From the NCBI GenBank assembly GCA_021799495.1, contig JAJZAI010000006.1, forward strand, positions 1-64,000: a stretch of DNA of 64,000 bases. Direction: 5' to 3'. Both the position numbers and the translations under genes were made by a program. Shown one piece after another: positions 28,521-37,513 of the stretch (positions are counted from its first letter, which is position 1; every line of letters begins with the position of its first letter). The notes below the pieces were generated by a model, which searched no databases, was not told where the DNA came from, and was given only the letters and a program-made list of their open reading frames with translations. The DNA is from Deltaproteobacteria bacterium. Lineage in GTDB: Bacteria > Desulfobacterota > Binatia > Binatales > Binataceae.

Positions 28521-28545
28521 CCCGCCGCACGGCCGCGAGCCGCGT

Positions 28546-30945
28546 TCATCGCGGGCGCAGATCGACCTTGAAATCTTCGCCGAGCCATTTCCCGGTATCC
28601 TGCCAGCGAAAAGTGAAACGCAGCGGCGCGCGATCCTCCGGCTCGGTGCGGATATCGACGTAGTGCAGTCCCACCGCCGTGGTGTGGGAGACCGAATCGT
28701 ACACGCTGCGCCATTCGTCGTCGGTCCAGTGCAGCATGAAAGGATGCGTTGACTGGACTCGCAGGATCGCGCCCGCCGCGATCACCGGCGTTTTGCGGTT
28801 GAACTTCCAGATTTGAAGGTTTTTGCGGCCGCGGCCGTTGAGGTAGCGCTCCGCGACCTCGGGAATCAGATCGAACGCCTGTCCGTCGGTCAGCGATCGC
28901 AGCAGCTTGATATATTCGGCGTGCGCCCACATCAGCGGCATCGCGGCGCCAGTCGGCCCGCCGTAATACATCAGCGCGGCGGGCAAATCGGGCCGGTCCC
29001 AGATCTGCTCCGGCAGCATCCGCGTCGGCGTCGCGAAGCGCTCCATCGCGCGCAGATGCAGCGTGGCGTCGCGGCCCGCGGCCAACTCGTAATGGCCGCG
29101 CTCGCCGGTCAGCAAGGGCCACGGCCTTCCGACCCCCCATCCGTCGAACGGACCGCCGTCGTCGCGCTGGCCGTAGCCGTCGTGCGGATAGCGTTTCCAG
29201 CAGGGGCCGGCGGGAAATTCGTGCTTGAGCACGGCGTCGATCACGCGCAGCGAATCCTCGATCAACGGGTCGCCGCCGCGCCGGATGCCGTAGCGGACCA
29301 GTTCGAGAAAGCCGGCGTCCACGATCTCCTCGGCGCGATATTGCCAGCGCGCGCCGGGCGCGCCGTTGCGAATCGGCACGATTCTGCCGTTGGGGCTTTC
29401 GGGCGGAGCCGGATCGTGGACGTCGCACGGATTGATGCGCACGTAATGGCGCGGCACGCCCGCGAGCAGCGTTCCGCAGGTCGTCACGGTCCATGCCTCG
29501 ATGTGCGATTCGAGGAAGTCGGCGTACTCGAAGAGGTAATTGGCGGTGGCGTCGTCGTCGCGTTCGCGCGCGAACGCGGCCGCGCACACCAGCGCCGCGA
29601 TATTGCTGGCCAGCGTTGACGGCGAGTAGCCGCTGTTTTCCTCCCAGCGTTCCTGCGGCGTCGCCGGCCCGTGGGTAATCAGATACCGCGCGGCCATCCG
29701 CACCATCGGATAAGGATCGAAATCGCCGAGCGCGCCCGCGCGATGGAGCCGCCAAGCCAGCATGATCGGAAAGGCGACCTCGTCAAGCTGGATTCCGGAC
29801 CAGTAGGGTTCGCCGTCCACCCAGAAATTCTGCGCGAAGCCGCCGTCCGGATGCTGCGTGCAGGCGAGGTAAATCAAGGCGCGCAGGGGCGTGACGGCGT
29901 CGCCCGCGGCCAGCAACCCAGTCGCGCTGTTGACCATGTCGCGCGTCCACACCAGATGATAGCCGCCGAGGTCCTCGTCGCCCTTGACTTCCCCCCACGG
30001 GATTGAGAGCGACGCGATCAGCGCCCCCGGATAGCTCTTGTCCTCGTGCGCGAGCAGCAATTCCCGGCTGCGCCGGTAGAGCGCGCCGCCGTCGCCCGAA
30101 AGGCGATCCAGCGCACGCATCCCGCGCACCGCCCGCTCCCATTGTTCTATAAAGCGCGAGCGATGGTCCGCGAACGGGATGCCGAGCGATTGGAACATCG
30201 TTGTCACCGCGCGATGGAGCGTGCGGCCGAAGGCGAGCGCCAGCGTGAAGCGATGGCCCTGGCTGAGATCGATTTCGCCGATCAGCGCGATATTGCCGTT
30301 GGGCGCCGCCGCGAACTGGTAGTCCATCCGGAAATTGCGCTCCAGGTCCTGCCATCCGTCGGTCGCGCCGACGTAGCCGCAAGATCGCCGCACGAAGGGC
30401 GAACTCGCCGCCAGCGCCAGCCACGCGCCGTTTTTATGCGCGGTCAGGAATTCGCGGCCCGCGATCGACGCGGCATTGCCGTTGTTGCCCCAGCCGCCGA
30501 CCTCCATGTGCGGCGCCAGCAGCACGTAAAGATGCAGCCGGTTCAAAAAATCGGCTTCGCCCTCGAGCCGCGTGTCGATCAGCACGCACGGCTGATGCGG
30601 GTCGGCGATCACTTCGGCGATGATCTGGTAGCGGCCGTCGGGATCGGCGTTGATCATGCGCACGCCCAGGCCGTTGTCGCCCAGATACTCGGTGGTCACG
30701 TGGAGGTTGCGATGGGCGTCGTGGAAAAAGGTCGCGCCGTCGGTCACCAGGAATTGCAGGTCGCGCACCTGCGGCCGGTCCAGCGTCGGATAATAAATTT
30801 CGCTCAGCACTCCGCGCGAAACCGTGAACCAGATGCGGCTCGCGGTCGAATAGGCCGTGCCGACGACGTCCTTGGCGCTGTGCGTCCAGCGCGGCGGAAT
30901 TCCGGGCGCTCCGGTTGCGACTGGAGAATTCTCAAGCGAGGCCAT
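28546..30945 (-). CDS. Glycoside hydrolase family 15 (glucoamylase-like)
   Basis: A 799-residue protein. The N-terminal beta-sandwich (SEIYYPTLDRPQVRDLQFLVTDG) precedes the (alpha/alpha)6 barrel. LVWTRDMVNSATGLLAAGD, WEENSGYSPSTLASNIAAL (general acid Glu) and MPLMWAHAEYIKL (base Glu) are in GH15 order. The family releases glucose from alpha-glucans or trehalose. There is no obvious signal peptide, so a cytoplasmic role in glycogen or trehalose turnover is possible despite the adjacent Tat genes. A GH15 protein with an N-terminal lobe of this kind is common in soil bacteria. Confidence 0.92.
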   Translation of the reverse strand: MASLENSPVATGAPGIPPRWTHSAKDVVGTAYSTASRIWFTVSRGVLSEIYYPTLDRPQVRDLQFLVTDGATFFHDAHRNLHVTTEYLGDNGLGVRMINADPDGRYQIIAEVIADPHQPCVLIDTRLEGEADFLNRLHLYVLLAPHMEVGGWGNNGNAASIAGREFLTAHKNGAWLALAASSPFVRRSCGYVGATDGWQDLERNFRMDYQFAAAPNGNIALIGEIDLSQGHRFTLALAFGRTLHRAVTTMFQSLGIPFADHRSRFIEQWERAVRGMRALDRLSGDGGALYRRSRELLLAHEDKSYPGALIASLSIPWGEVKGDEDLGGYHLVWTRDMVNSATGLLAAGDAVTPLRALIYLACTQHPDGGFAQNFWVDGEPYWSGIQLDEVAFPIMLAWRLHRAGALGDFDPYPMVRMAARYLITHGPATPQERWEENSGYSPSTLASNIAALVCAAAFARERDDDATANYLFEYADFLESHIEAWTVTTCGTLLAGVPRHYVRINPCDVHDPAPPESPNGRIVPIRNGAPGARWQYRAEEIVDAGFLELVRYGIRRGGDPLIEDSLRVIDAVLKHEFPAGPCWKRYPHDGYGQRDDGGPFDGWGVGRPWPLLTGERGHYELAAGRDATLHLRAMERFATPTRMLPEQIWDRPDLPAALMYYGGPTGAAMPLMWAHAEYIKLLRSLTDGQAFDLIPEVAERYLNGRGRKNLQIWKFNRKTPVIAAGAILRVQSTHPFMLHWTDDEWRSVYDSVSHTTAVGLHYVDIRTEPEDRAPLRFTFRWQDTGKWLGEDFKVDLRPR

Positions 30946-30984
30946 CGGCGATTCGCCTTTCCCGATTTGCCGCCGTCCGTTCGA

Positions 30985-31872
30985 TCAGGCGGCGGGCGGA
31001 GCCGGCGCGGGCGCGCTGGCCGCCGCCGGATTTTCGCGGAACATCCAGGCGACCAGCACGCTGAGCCAGTAGAGCGCAATCAGCGGCATCGCCAGCAAAA
31101 ACGGCGAGACCATATCCGGCGGCGTCAGCGCCGCGGCGACGATAAAGATCCCGAGCAGCGCGTAACGGAACGAATGGATCATCATCCGGTAATCGATCAG
31201 GCCCAACCGGGTCAGGAAAAATGCGAAAATCGGCATCTCGAAGGTGATCGCGAAGGCGATCAGGAGCTTGGCCGAGAACGCAAGGTATTCGCTGATCCGC
31301 AGCGTCGGCGTCACGCCGATACTGGCGTACTGCGCGAGGAAAAAGGCGTAGCCGATTTTGAACACCACCGCCCAGCAGAAATAGCCGCCGGCGAGGAAAA
31401 AGAGCGTCGCGAACAGCACGAACGGCTTCGCCAGCCGCCGCTCGGATTCGTAAAGCCCCGGCGCGATAAATTTCCAGATTTCGTAAAACACCACCGGACT
31501 GCCGATAAACAGCCCCGCGATCAGCGCCACCTTGAGTTTGGTGAAGAACGCTTCGCCCACGCCCGTGCCGATCAACAGGAGGTTGCGGCCGTGCGCCGCC
31601 TCGCGCAGCGGCAGGGTCAGGGCGGCGAACAGCCAATCCGCGCCGAAGTATGAAATCGTGAAGCCGGCCAGCACCGCGATTGCAGCCCGAATCAGGCGCG
31701 AACGCAGTTCGCGCAGATGGTCCAGCAGGGGCATCCGCCCCTCCGCGGCGACGCCGGTGGCGGAGGGTTCCGGCGCGGGGGTCATCTCGCGATGCGGCCG
31801 GGGCGCGGGCGGATTTTCCCCGGCGGCGGACGGCGCGTCCGTGGCCCGCGGATTCGGATCGTCGGTAGTCAC
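30985..31872 (-). CDS. tatC: Sec-independent translocase subunit TatC
   Basis: A 295-residue protein with a long acidic/Pro-rich N-terminal tail (1-45), then MPLLDHLRELRSRLIRAA, the TatC signature, and six transmembrane segments ending near residue 275 in an Ala/Pro tail. It receives twin-arginine signal peptides in the inner membrane. It starts with GTG, 14 bases after the TatB-like gene, so the two are an operon; the glucoamylase gene follows 39 bases later. Confidence 0.94.
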   Translation of the reverse strand: MTTDDPNPRATDAPSAAGENPPAPRPHREMTPAPEPSATGVAAEGRMPLLDHLRELRSRLIRAAIAVLAGFTISYFGADWLFAALTLPLREAAHGRNLLLIGTGVGEAFFTKLKVALIAGLFIGSPVVFYEIWKFIAPGLYESERRLAKPFVLFATLFFLAGGYFCWAVVFKIGYAFFLAQYASIGVTPTLRISEYLAFSAKLLIAFAITFEMPIFAFFLTRLGLIDYRMMIHSFRYALLGIFIVAAALTPPDMVSPFLLAMPLIALYWLSVLVAWMFRENPAAASAPAPAPPAA

Positions 31873-31886
31873 GTGGTTCGGCCGAA

Positions 31887-32171
31887 TCAGGCTTGGGAAG
31901 CCGGAGCGGAATCTTCAGCTTTCGCGGCGCGCGCCTCGGCTTGGGCCGGCGCCGGCGCAGCGGCCGCGGCGGCGCGATTCGGTTGCGGCGGAGTTTCGCG
32001 CGGCGGCGACTGGAGATCGGCGACACTGGTCAGCTCATGCATCACCAGGTTGCTCGCCAGCCGCAATTCGCGCATCAGTTTGCCGGCGCCCCGCATCACG
32101 TCAGGCAGTTTTTCCGGCGGAATCACGATCAGCGCAATCACCAATAAGACGATTATCTCTCCAATACCCAC
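31887..32171 (-). CDS. tatB: TatA/TatB-family translocase protein (TatB-like)
   Basis: A 94-residue protein. The N-terminal membrane helix GIGEIIVLLVIALIVIPPEKLP is followed by an amphipathic helix, RELRLASNLVMHELTS, then an Ala/Pro/Gln-rich tail. The Glu at residue 4 and the ELT segment favour TatB over TatA. It is the only TatA/B-type gene in the window; a separate tatA may lie elsewhere or this protein may serve both roles. Starts with GTG. Confidence 0.85.
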   Translation of the reverse strand: MGIGEIIVLLVIALIVIPPEKLPDVMRGAGKLMRELRLASNLVMHELTSVADLQSPPRETPPQPNRAAAAAAPAPAQAEARAAKAEDSAPASQA

Positions 32172-32296
32172 GCGCCTTGCACCAATCCAAAATGTTACGC
32201 CAACCGCCGCCGCTGCGCGACTGTGCGTCGAGGCGCTGGCGGAGGCAGTTGGTTCCGGCGAATAATGGCGTAAAAGCCTCTGTCAGGTACTCGAAG

Positions 32297-33331
32297 ATGA
32301 TCAAGACCGCGCTGGTTTCGGACCGCCGCTATATGCTGCATGTGGCCGGCCGCGTGCATCCCGAACGACCCGAGCGGGTCGAGACGATGATCGAAATGGC
32401 CGAGGGCCTGAACCGTCCGGACCTTCAGCCGCTGACGCCGCGCGACGCCACGGTCGCGGAACTGGAGCTGTGCCACGGCGCGGCCTATGTCGCCGCGATG
32501 GAAAAGACCGCAAGGATGCAACGCTTCGATTTCGACCCCGACACCCATACCTCGCCCGCCACCTGGCGCGTCGCGACGCTCGCCGCCGGCGGCGCGCTCA
32601 CGGCGATCGAGGCGGTGCTCGGCGGCGCGGCGCAGAACGCCTTCGCGATCGTGCGTCCGCCCGGCCATCATGCGGTCGCCAATCGCGCGATGGGCTTCTG
32701 CTTCTTCAACAACGTCGCGATTGCGGCGCGCGCGCTGATCGAGCGGCACGGCCTCAAGCGCGTGCTGATCGTCGATTGGGACGTCCATCACGGCAACGGC
32801 ACGCAGGAATTGTTCTACGATTCGGCCGCCGTGATGTACATGTCCACGCATCAGTACCCGTTCTATCCCGGCACCGGCGCGATCGACGAAACCGGCGTTG
32901 GCGAGGGCCGCGGCTACACCGTCAATGCGCCGATGCCGGCGGCGTTCGGCGACGACGAATACCTGCGCATCTTCGACAGCCTGCTGATTCCGATCGCGCG
33001 GCGTTTCAATCCCGAATTCGTGCTGGTGTCGGCCGGCTTCGATTGTCATTACCGCGATCCGCTCGGCGGCATGCGCGTGACCGAGGAGGGGTTTCTCGCG
33101 ATGACGCGGCGGCTCAAACGGCTGGCGGCGGAATGCTGTGCGGGTCGGATGGCGGTGGTTCTGGAGGGCGGCTACGACCTGCGCGCGCTGGCCGACTCGG
33201 GCCGTGCCGTGCTCGAGGAACTGGGCCGGGAGGCGGATGAGCCCGTCCCGACGCCGGCCGCCGGCGGCCGGGCGATTCCGATTATCCAGCGCGCGCGCTA
33301 TTTTCACGATCGGCTATGGCGACTGGATTGA
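32297..33331 (+). CDS. Histone deacetylase family protein (acetoin utilisation / acetylpolyamine type)
   Basis: A 344-residue deacetylase-fold protein. It has HPERPER, RPPGHHA, GFCFFNNVA, the zinc site DWDVHHGNG, and SAGFDCH further on, with LEGGYDL near the C-terminus. All catalytic metal ligands (Asp, His, Asp) appear present. Bacterial members deacetylate polyamines, acetoin-pathway enzymes or other small molecules; histones are not the target. It is divergent from the tat genes over 125 bases. The ATG lies before the conserved N-terminus; long upstream extensions are overprint on tatC. Confidence 0.9.
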   Translation: MIKTALVSDRRYMLHVAGRVHPERPERVETMIEMAEGLNRPDLQPLTPRDATVAELELCHGAAYVAAMEKTARMQRFDFDPDTHTSPATWRVATLAAGGALTAIEAVLGGAAQNAFAIVRPPGHHAVANRAMGFCFFNNVAIAARALIERHGLKRVLIVDWDVHHGNGTQELFYDSAAVMYMSTHQYPFYPGTGAIDETGVGEGRGYTVNAPMPAAFGDDEYLRIFDSLLIPIARRFNPEFVLVSAGFDCHYRDPLGGMRVTEEGFLAMTRRLKRLAAECCAGRMAVVLEGGYDLRALADSGRAVLEELGREADEPVPTPAAGGRAIPIIQRARYFHDRLWRLD

Positions 33332-33374
33332 ACCGCGCGCCGCGGACGCGGCGGCCGGGAATTGCGGACTGACG

Positions 33375-34793
33375 ATGCGCGCCGCGGCGCGGTTGCGGCT
33401 GTCCGCGATCGGCGACGTTGAGCCGCGCTCATTTTCCATTGACCGCGCGCAAATTTCGATCGGAACCGGCGCCGGCAACGATCTCACGATCGCCGGCAAC
33501 GGAGTGTCGCGCCGGCACGCCACGCTCGCGCGCCGTTCTGGCCGATGGGAGGTCGCCGATCAAGGCTCGACCAACGGCACCTTCGTCAACGGCGTGAAAA
33601 TCGACGGCCGCGCCGTGGTCAATCCGGGCGACGAAATCGCCTTCGGCAGCGCCCGCTACCGGATAATGCCGGCCGCGCGCACTCGCGGCGGATGGTTCAC
33701 GCCGGCCCGTACCGCAATCACGGTCGCGATTCTGTTTGCGCTGGGCTTCGGCGGCGCCGAACTCAAGTTCCATGCGGATAGCGAAGTGGCCGGTCTCGAT
33801 CACCAACCGGCGCCGGCTACCGTCGCCCGGCCGGCGGCGCCGCCGCCCGTGTCGTCTTCCGGCGTCGAAGCCGCGAAAGTTCCCGCTCCGATTCCGACTG
33901 TTGCGATCGCGGCGGCCGCCGCCACGCCGCCCGCCGTTCCGACCGTCGCGATTATGGCGGAGCCGGGCGCGGGCGGGCCATGGCTGGTCGCGCTCAATCG
34001 ATACCGCGCGATGGCGGGCCTGAATCCAATCGCTGAAACTGACGCCGACAGCCGCGCCGATCGCGCGCACGCCCGCTATTTGGTGAAGACTTACAGCGCA
34101 CAAATCCGCGCGGGCGACAATCCGGGCGTTAAAATTCACGAAGAGGATTCTTCAAGCCCCTGGTACTCGCCCGCCGGAAAAGCCGCCGCGAGCCACAGCG
34201 ATATCGCCGAATGGGCGGGACCGGCGGCGCCGCCGTCGCTGTCGTGGGCGATCGACGTCTGGATGGCCTGTCCGTTCCATCGCCTGCCGATGCTGAATCC
34301 GCGGATGCGTACGGCAAGCTACGGCGATTATTGCGAAAACGGCGTCTGCGTGGTGCTGCTCGATCTTGCGGGCGCTCTCGATCGAATTCCTATGAACGCC
34401 TCGATGGTCCATCCGGTCGAGTTTCCGCCTGACGGTTCAACCATGAATCTCGAAGGGGCGTCGGGCGAATGGCCGGATCCGCTGAGCTCCTGTCCCGGTT
34501 ACGCTGAACCGACCGGACTGCCAATTTCGCTTCAAACCGCCTATTTCAGGCCGGTAAAGATGGAATCTTTTTCGCTCATCCGCTCGGACGGCGCAAAGCT
34601 GGACGCCTGTCCGATCGACGCGGCCAGCTACGTGAACCCGGATCCGCAAACTCAAAAGCGCGGCCGTAGCATTCTCGAATCGTTCGGCGCCGTAATTCTG
34701 ATTCCGCGCGAACCGCTCCGCCCCGATCTTTATAAAGTCGCGATTTCCACCGACAACGGCGATTATTCGTGGTCGTTCCGCACCTCCCGTTAG
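33375..34793 (+). CDS. FHA domain - transmembrane - CAP domain fusion protein
   Basis: A 472-residue protein with three parts. An FHA domain (about 20-95) has SIGTGAGNDL, SRRHATL and STNGTFVNG, the phosphothreonine-binding residues. One transmembrane helix (about 112-130) follows, then a Pro/Ala-rich linker to about 195. The rest is a divergent CAP domain (LVALNRYRAMAGLNPI onward) plus a C-terminal beta-rich region. The FHA domain would be cytoplasmic and the CAP domain periplasmic. No Ser/Thr kinase is in the window. The combination is unusual; either half alone is common. Downstream of the deacetylase by 43 bases. Confidence 0.8.
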   Translation: MRAAARLRLSAIGDVEPRSFSIDRAQISIGTGAGNDLTIAGNGVSRRHATLARRSGRWEVADQGSTNGTFVNGVKIDGRAVVNPGDEIAFGSARYRIMPAARTRGGWFTPARTAITVAILFALGFGGAELKFHADSEVAGLDHQPAPATVARPAAPPPVSSSGVEAAKVPAPIPTVAIAAAAATPPAVPTVAIMAEPGAGGPWLVALNRYRAMAGLNPIAETDADSRADRAHARYLVKTYSAQIRAGDNPGVKIHEEDSSSPWYSPAGKAAASHSDIAEWAGPAAPPSLSWAIDVWMACPFHRLPMLNPRMRTASYGDYCENGVCVVLLDLAGALDRIPMNASMVHPVEFPPDGSTMNLEGASGEWPDPLSSCPGYAEPTGLPISLQTAYFRPVKMESFSLIRSDGAKLDACPIDAASYVNPDPQTQKRGRSILESFGAVILIPREPLRPDLYKVAISTDNGDYSWSFRTSR

Positions 34794-34816
34794 GGAAGCT
34801 CGGCGCAAGTCAGATT

Positions 34817-34903
34817 GTCATTCTGAACGGAGTCCGCGTAGTGAAAGCCTGCCCTGAGTCCCGCGAAGGGAATCCCGGGATTCTTCGCTGCGCTCAGAAT
34901 GAC
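34817..34903. repeat. Palindromic dispersed-type repeat in a 323-base gene-free gap
   Basis: The gap from 34794 to 35116 holds no gene. It contains an 87-bp element bounded by GTCATTCTGA and its inverse TCAGAATGAC, with the 14-bp palindrome GAATCCCGGGATTC inside (34870-34883). Elements with these ends occur in many copies in several bacterial genomes and resemble non-coding MITE-like repeats. Only one copy is in the window. The rest of the gap shows only the strong AGGAGG site of the next gene. Confidence 0.65.
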
Positions 34904-35116
34904 GGGATGGACCTTTCGCAGAGCTTCCTTAGCGGCGGCGGAGCAATGGCGCGACGCAACATCGAAGGTTGCGATTTTACGGCCGAATCGCTATGAAGCG
35001 GGATTGGGGAACCTAGCCATTCGATCGCGTAATTCAGGCGCAAGCGCGCGCCGCCAGAGTCGGCGCGCGCCTGGCCGAAGCGGGGTCGAGGGGGCCGATC
35101 TCTCCAGGAGGCTGGC

Positions 35117-36394
35117 ATGAAAATTTCGATGTTCCATCTGATGCCGTATCGGGAACTCCCGGCGGATTTCGAGAAGCGTTACCAGTCCGTATGGGTGGAC
35201 CCGCCGTTCTGGGAATTGGCCGATCCGGGCAAGGTGGGACAGTATTACAACTGGACGCTCGACGAGCTGACCTACGCGGCGAAAGCCGGCATGGACGGCA
35301 TCTGCGTCAATGAGCATCATCAGAACGCCTACGGATTCATGCCCAGCCCCAACCTGATGGGTTCAGCGCTGGCGCGGGCCACCAACGGCCTCGATTGCGC
35401 CGTGGTGCAGATGGGCGCGACGCTGCCGACCACGATTCCGCCGATCCGGGTCGCCGAGGAGTACGGCATGCTCGATTGCATCAGCGGCGGCCGGCTGGTC
35501 GCCGGGATGCCGCTGGGCACGCCGATGGACGCCAATCTCTGCTACGGAATCACGCCGATCGAGCATCGCGAGCGTTATTACGAAGCGCACGATCTGATCA
35601 TGAAGGCCTGGAAGTCGCGCGAAATTTTCGCGTGGAACGGCAAGTACTTCAAACTTCCGATGGTGAATCTATGGCCGCGCCCGATTCAGCAGCCGCATCC
35701 CCCCGTATGGGTGCCCGGCGCGGGCAGCCTCAGCACGTGGGATTTTGCCGCCAAACATGACCATTGCTACTGCTTTCTGAGCTATTACGGCAACAATCTC
35801 GGCAAGCGCGTGATGGACGGTTTCTGGGAGTTCGTGGACAAGACCGGGCTCGATCCGAATCCTTATCGCGCCGGCTTCCTGCAGTTGGTTGTCGTGGCCG
35901 AAACCGACGCCAAGGCGGAGCAGGAATACTACCCGCATATCCGGTATTTCTACGACAAATGCCTCCATATTCTGAACGAATACCAGATGGTGCCGGGCAA
36001 TCAGGACTACCGCAGCCTCGCCAACAGCGTGAAGAACCTGCTGCCGATGCAGATGCAGCTCATCAATTCGGTCGGCAACTGGAAGTACAAGGATTTCGTC
36101 GACAACCAGTTCGTAATCGCCGGCAGTCCGGCGTCCGTGCGCGACCAGTTGATGCAGGCGGTCAAGAAGCTGCGCGTCGGCAACCTGATGGTGCTGCTGC
36201 ATATCGGCTCGATGCCGCACGAGCTGACGCTCAAGAATATCGATCTGTTCGCGCGCGAAGTGCTGCCCCATTTTCGCAACGTCTGGGACGAGGACGGATG
36301 GGAGAATAAGTGGTGGCCGGCGGCGCTCAAGGGCAAAGTCAACGCGGACAAAGTCGCGGCGCGGGCGCGGTCTGAAGCGCGAGCTGGTAAATAA
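35117..36394 (+). CDS. LLM class flavin-dependent oxidoreductase (alkanal monooxygenase-like)
   Basis: A 425-residue luciferase-like TIM-barrel monooxygenase, longer than the 23.4-kb paralogue. NEHHQNAYGFMPSPN, IRVAEEYGMLDCISGGRL, and PHPPVWVPGAGSLSTWDFAA are characteristic of the bacterial-luciferase branch. It probably uses reduced FMN from a separate reductase, not seen here. AGGAGG just before the ATG is the strongest ribosome-binding site nearby. The following alpha/beta hydrolase could act on its product; that is inference from adjacency. Confidence 0.9.
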   Translation: MKISMFHLMPYRELPADFEKRYQSVWVDPPFWELADPGKVGQYYNWTLDELTYAAKAGMDGICVNEHHQNAYGFMPSPNLMGSALARATNGLDCAVVQMGATLPTTIPPIRVAEEYGMLDCISGGRLVAGMPLGTPMDANLCYGITPIEHRERYYEAHDLIMKAWKSREIFAWNGKYFKLPMVNLWPRPIQQPHPPVWVPGAGSLSTWDFAAKHDHCYCFLSYYGNNLGKRVMDGFWEFVDKTGLDPNPYRAGFLQLVVVAETDAKAEQEYYPHIRYFYDKCLHILNEYQMVPGNQDYRSLANSVKNLLPMQMQLINSVGNWKYKDFVDNQFVIAGSPASVRDQLMQAVKKLRVGNLMVLLHIGSMPHELTLKNIDLFAREVLPHFRNVWDEDGWENKWWPAALKGKVNADKVAARARSEARAGK

Positions 36395-36418
36395 GCGCTT
36401 CATATCGCGATAAAAGTT

Positions 36419-36450
36419 GGCGGCGGACGTCTGCAACGGCGTCCGCCGCC
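36419..36450. terminator. Perfect 11-bp stem hairpin after the LLM gene
   Basis: GGCGGCGGACG and CGTCCGCCGCC form a perfect stem with a 10-base loop, 25 bases after the LLM stop and 92 before the next ATG. No U-tract follows, so it may be a stabilising 3' hairpin between two co-transcribed genes rather than a true terminator. Confidence 0.5.
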
Positions 36451-36541
36451 GCATGATCGGATACCGGCGCCGAGACTTTCCGGCGATGACGCATCGGGCG
36501 GCGCCGAGCCAAAATAAATCCTCAAGAGAGCGTAATCAAAA

Positions 36542-37327
36542 ATGGCTGCGACTTCCGAACAGACCCTCAAACTTTGGGACGGCAAGGTCACCGCGCATGT
36601 GAAGGTGGCCGGCAGCGGTCCGGCGCTGGTCTATCTCCATAGCGGCTACGGCCTCGTATGGGACGAGACGCTGGACCTGCTCGCGCGGGATTTCACCGTC
36701 TATGCGCCTGAGCATCCGGGCACCAGCGCCAACGATCCCGACGCGGTAAAACCCCTCGATGACGTTTGGGACCTGGTGCTCTATTACTACGAAATGTTCG
36801 ATCAGCTTGGCCTCGAAGCGCCCGCCGTGATGGGCCATTCGTTCGGCGGGATGGTCGCGGCCGAACTGACCGCCAACAATCCGCGCCGCGTTTCGCGCCT
36901 GGTGCTGGTGAATTCGCTCGGCTTGTGGCGGGATGACGCGCCGATTCCGAATTACATGGTGATGCCCGAGGCGCAGATCGAAAAACTGCTCTTCGCCGAT
37001 CCACACAACCCGGCCCGCAAGCATATTTTCATGAACCTCGAGGACCCGGAATCGATTATCCGCGTGACATGGGCGCTCGGATGCGCCGGCAAGTTCAGTT
37101 GGCCGTTGCCCGACAAGGGATTGCGCAAGCGCGTGCATCGGATTGCCGCGCCGACGCTGATCGTATGGGGCAAGCAGGACGGCCTGACCAGGCCCGTCTA
37201 TGCCGAAGAATTCAAGAAATTGATTCCCAACGCCCGCGTTGAGCTAATCGACAAGGCCGCGCACATGACGCCGCTCGAGCAGCCCGCGGCGCTGGCCAAA
37301 ATGGTGCGCGAGTTCCTGAAACATTGA
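36542..37327 (+). CDS. Alpha/beta hydrolase (meta-cleavage hydrolase-like)
   Basis: A 261-residue soluble alpha/beta hydrolase. YLHSGYGLVWDE gives the oxyanion region, GHSFGGM the nucleophile elbow, WGKQDGLTRP the Asp region and KAAHMTPLEQP the catalytic His. The pattern resembles hydrolases of aromatic meta-cleavage or enol-ester pathways. No ring-cleavage dioxygenase is nearby. Same strand as, and 147 bases after, the luciferase-like monooxygenase. Confidence 0.88.
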   Translation: MAATSEQTLKLWDGKVTAHVKVAGSGPALVYLHSGYGLVWDETLDLLARDFTVYAPEHPGTSANDPDAVKPLDDVWDLVLYYYEMFDQLGLEAPAVMGHSFGGMVAAELTANNPRRVSRLVLVNSLGLWRDDAPIPNYMVMPEAQIEKLLFADPHNPARKHIFMNLEDPESIIRVTWALGCAGKFSWPLPDKGLRKRVHRIAAPTLIVWGKQDGLTRPVYAEEFKKLIPNARVELIDKAAHMTPLEQPAALAKMVREFLKH

Positions 37328-37513
37328 GCGTCCGGGGGCGCCGCGCGGTGCCTTTTGGCTGGCCGGCGATGTACAAACAAGGCCAGACCGCGCCGGACGT
37401 GCGCAACCATCCCGCCGCGGGAGACGCCGCGCTTGATGCGGCGGCGCTCCGGCCCCGCGCCAGCGGCGCTTGCGCCGTCGGGCGCGGTCGAATACTTGAA
37501 TGAGGATATTTTC

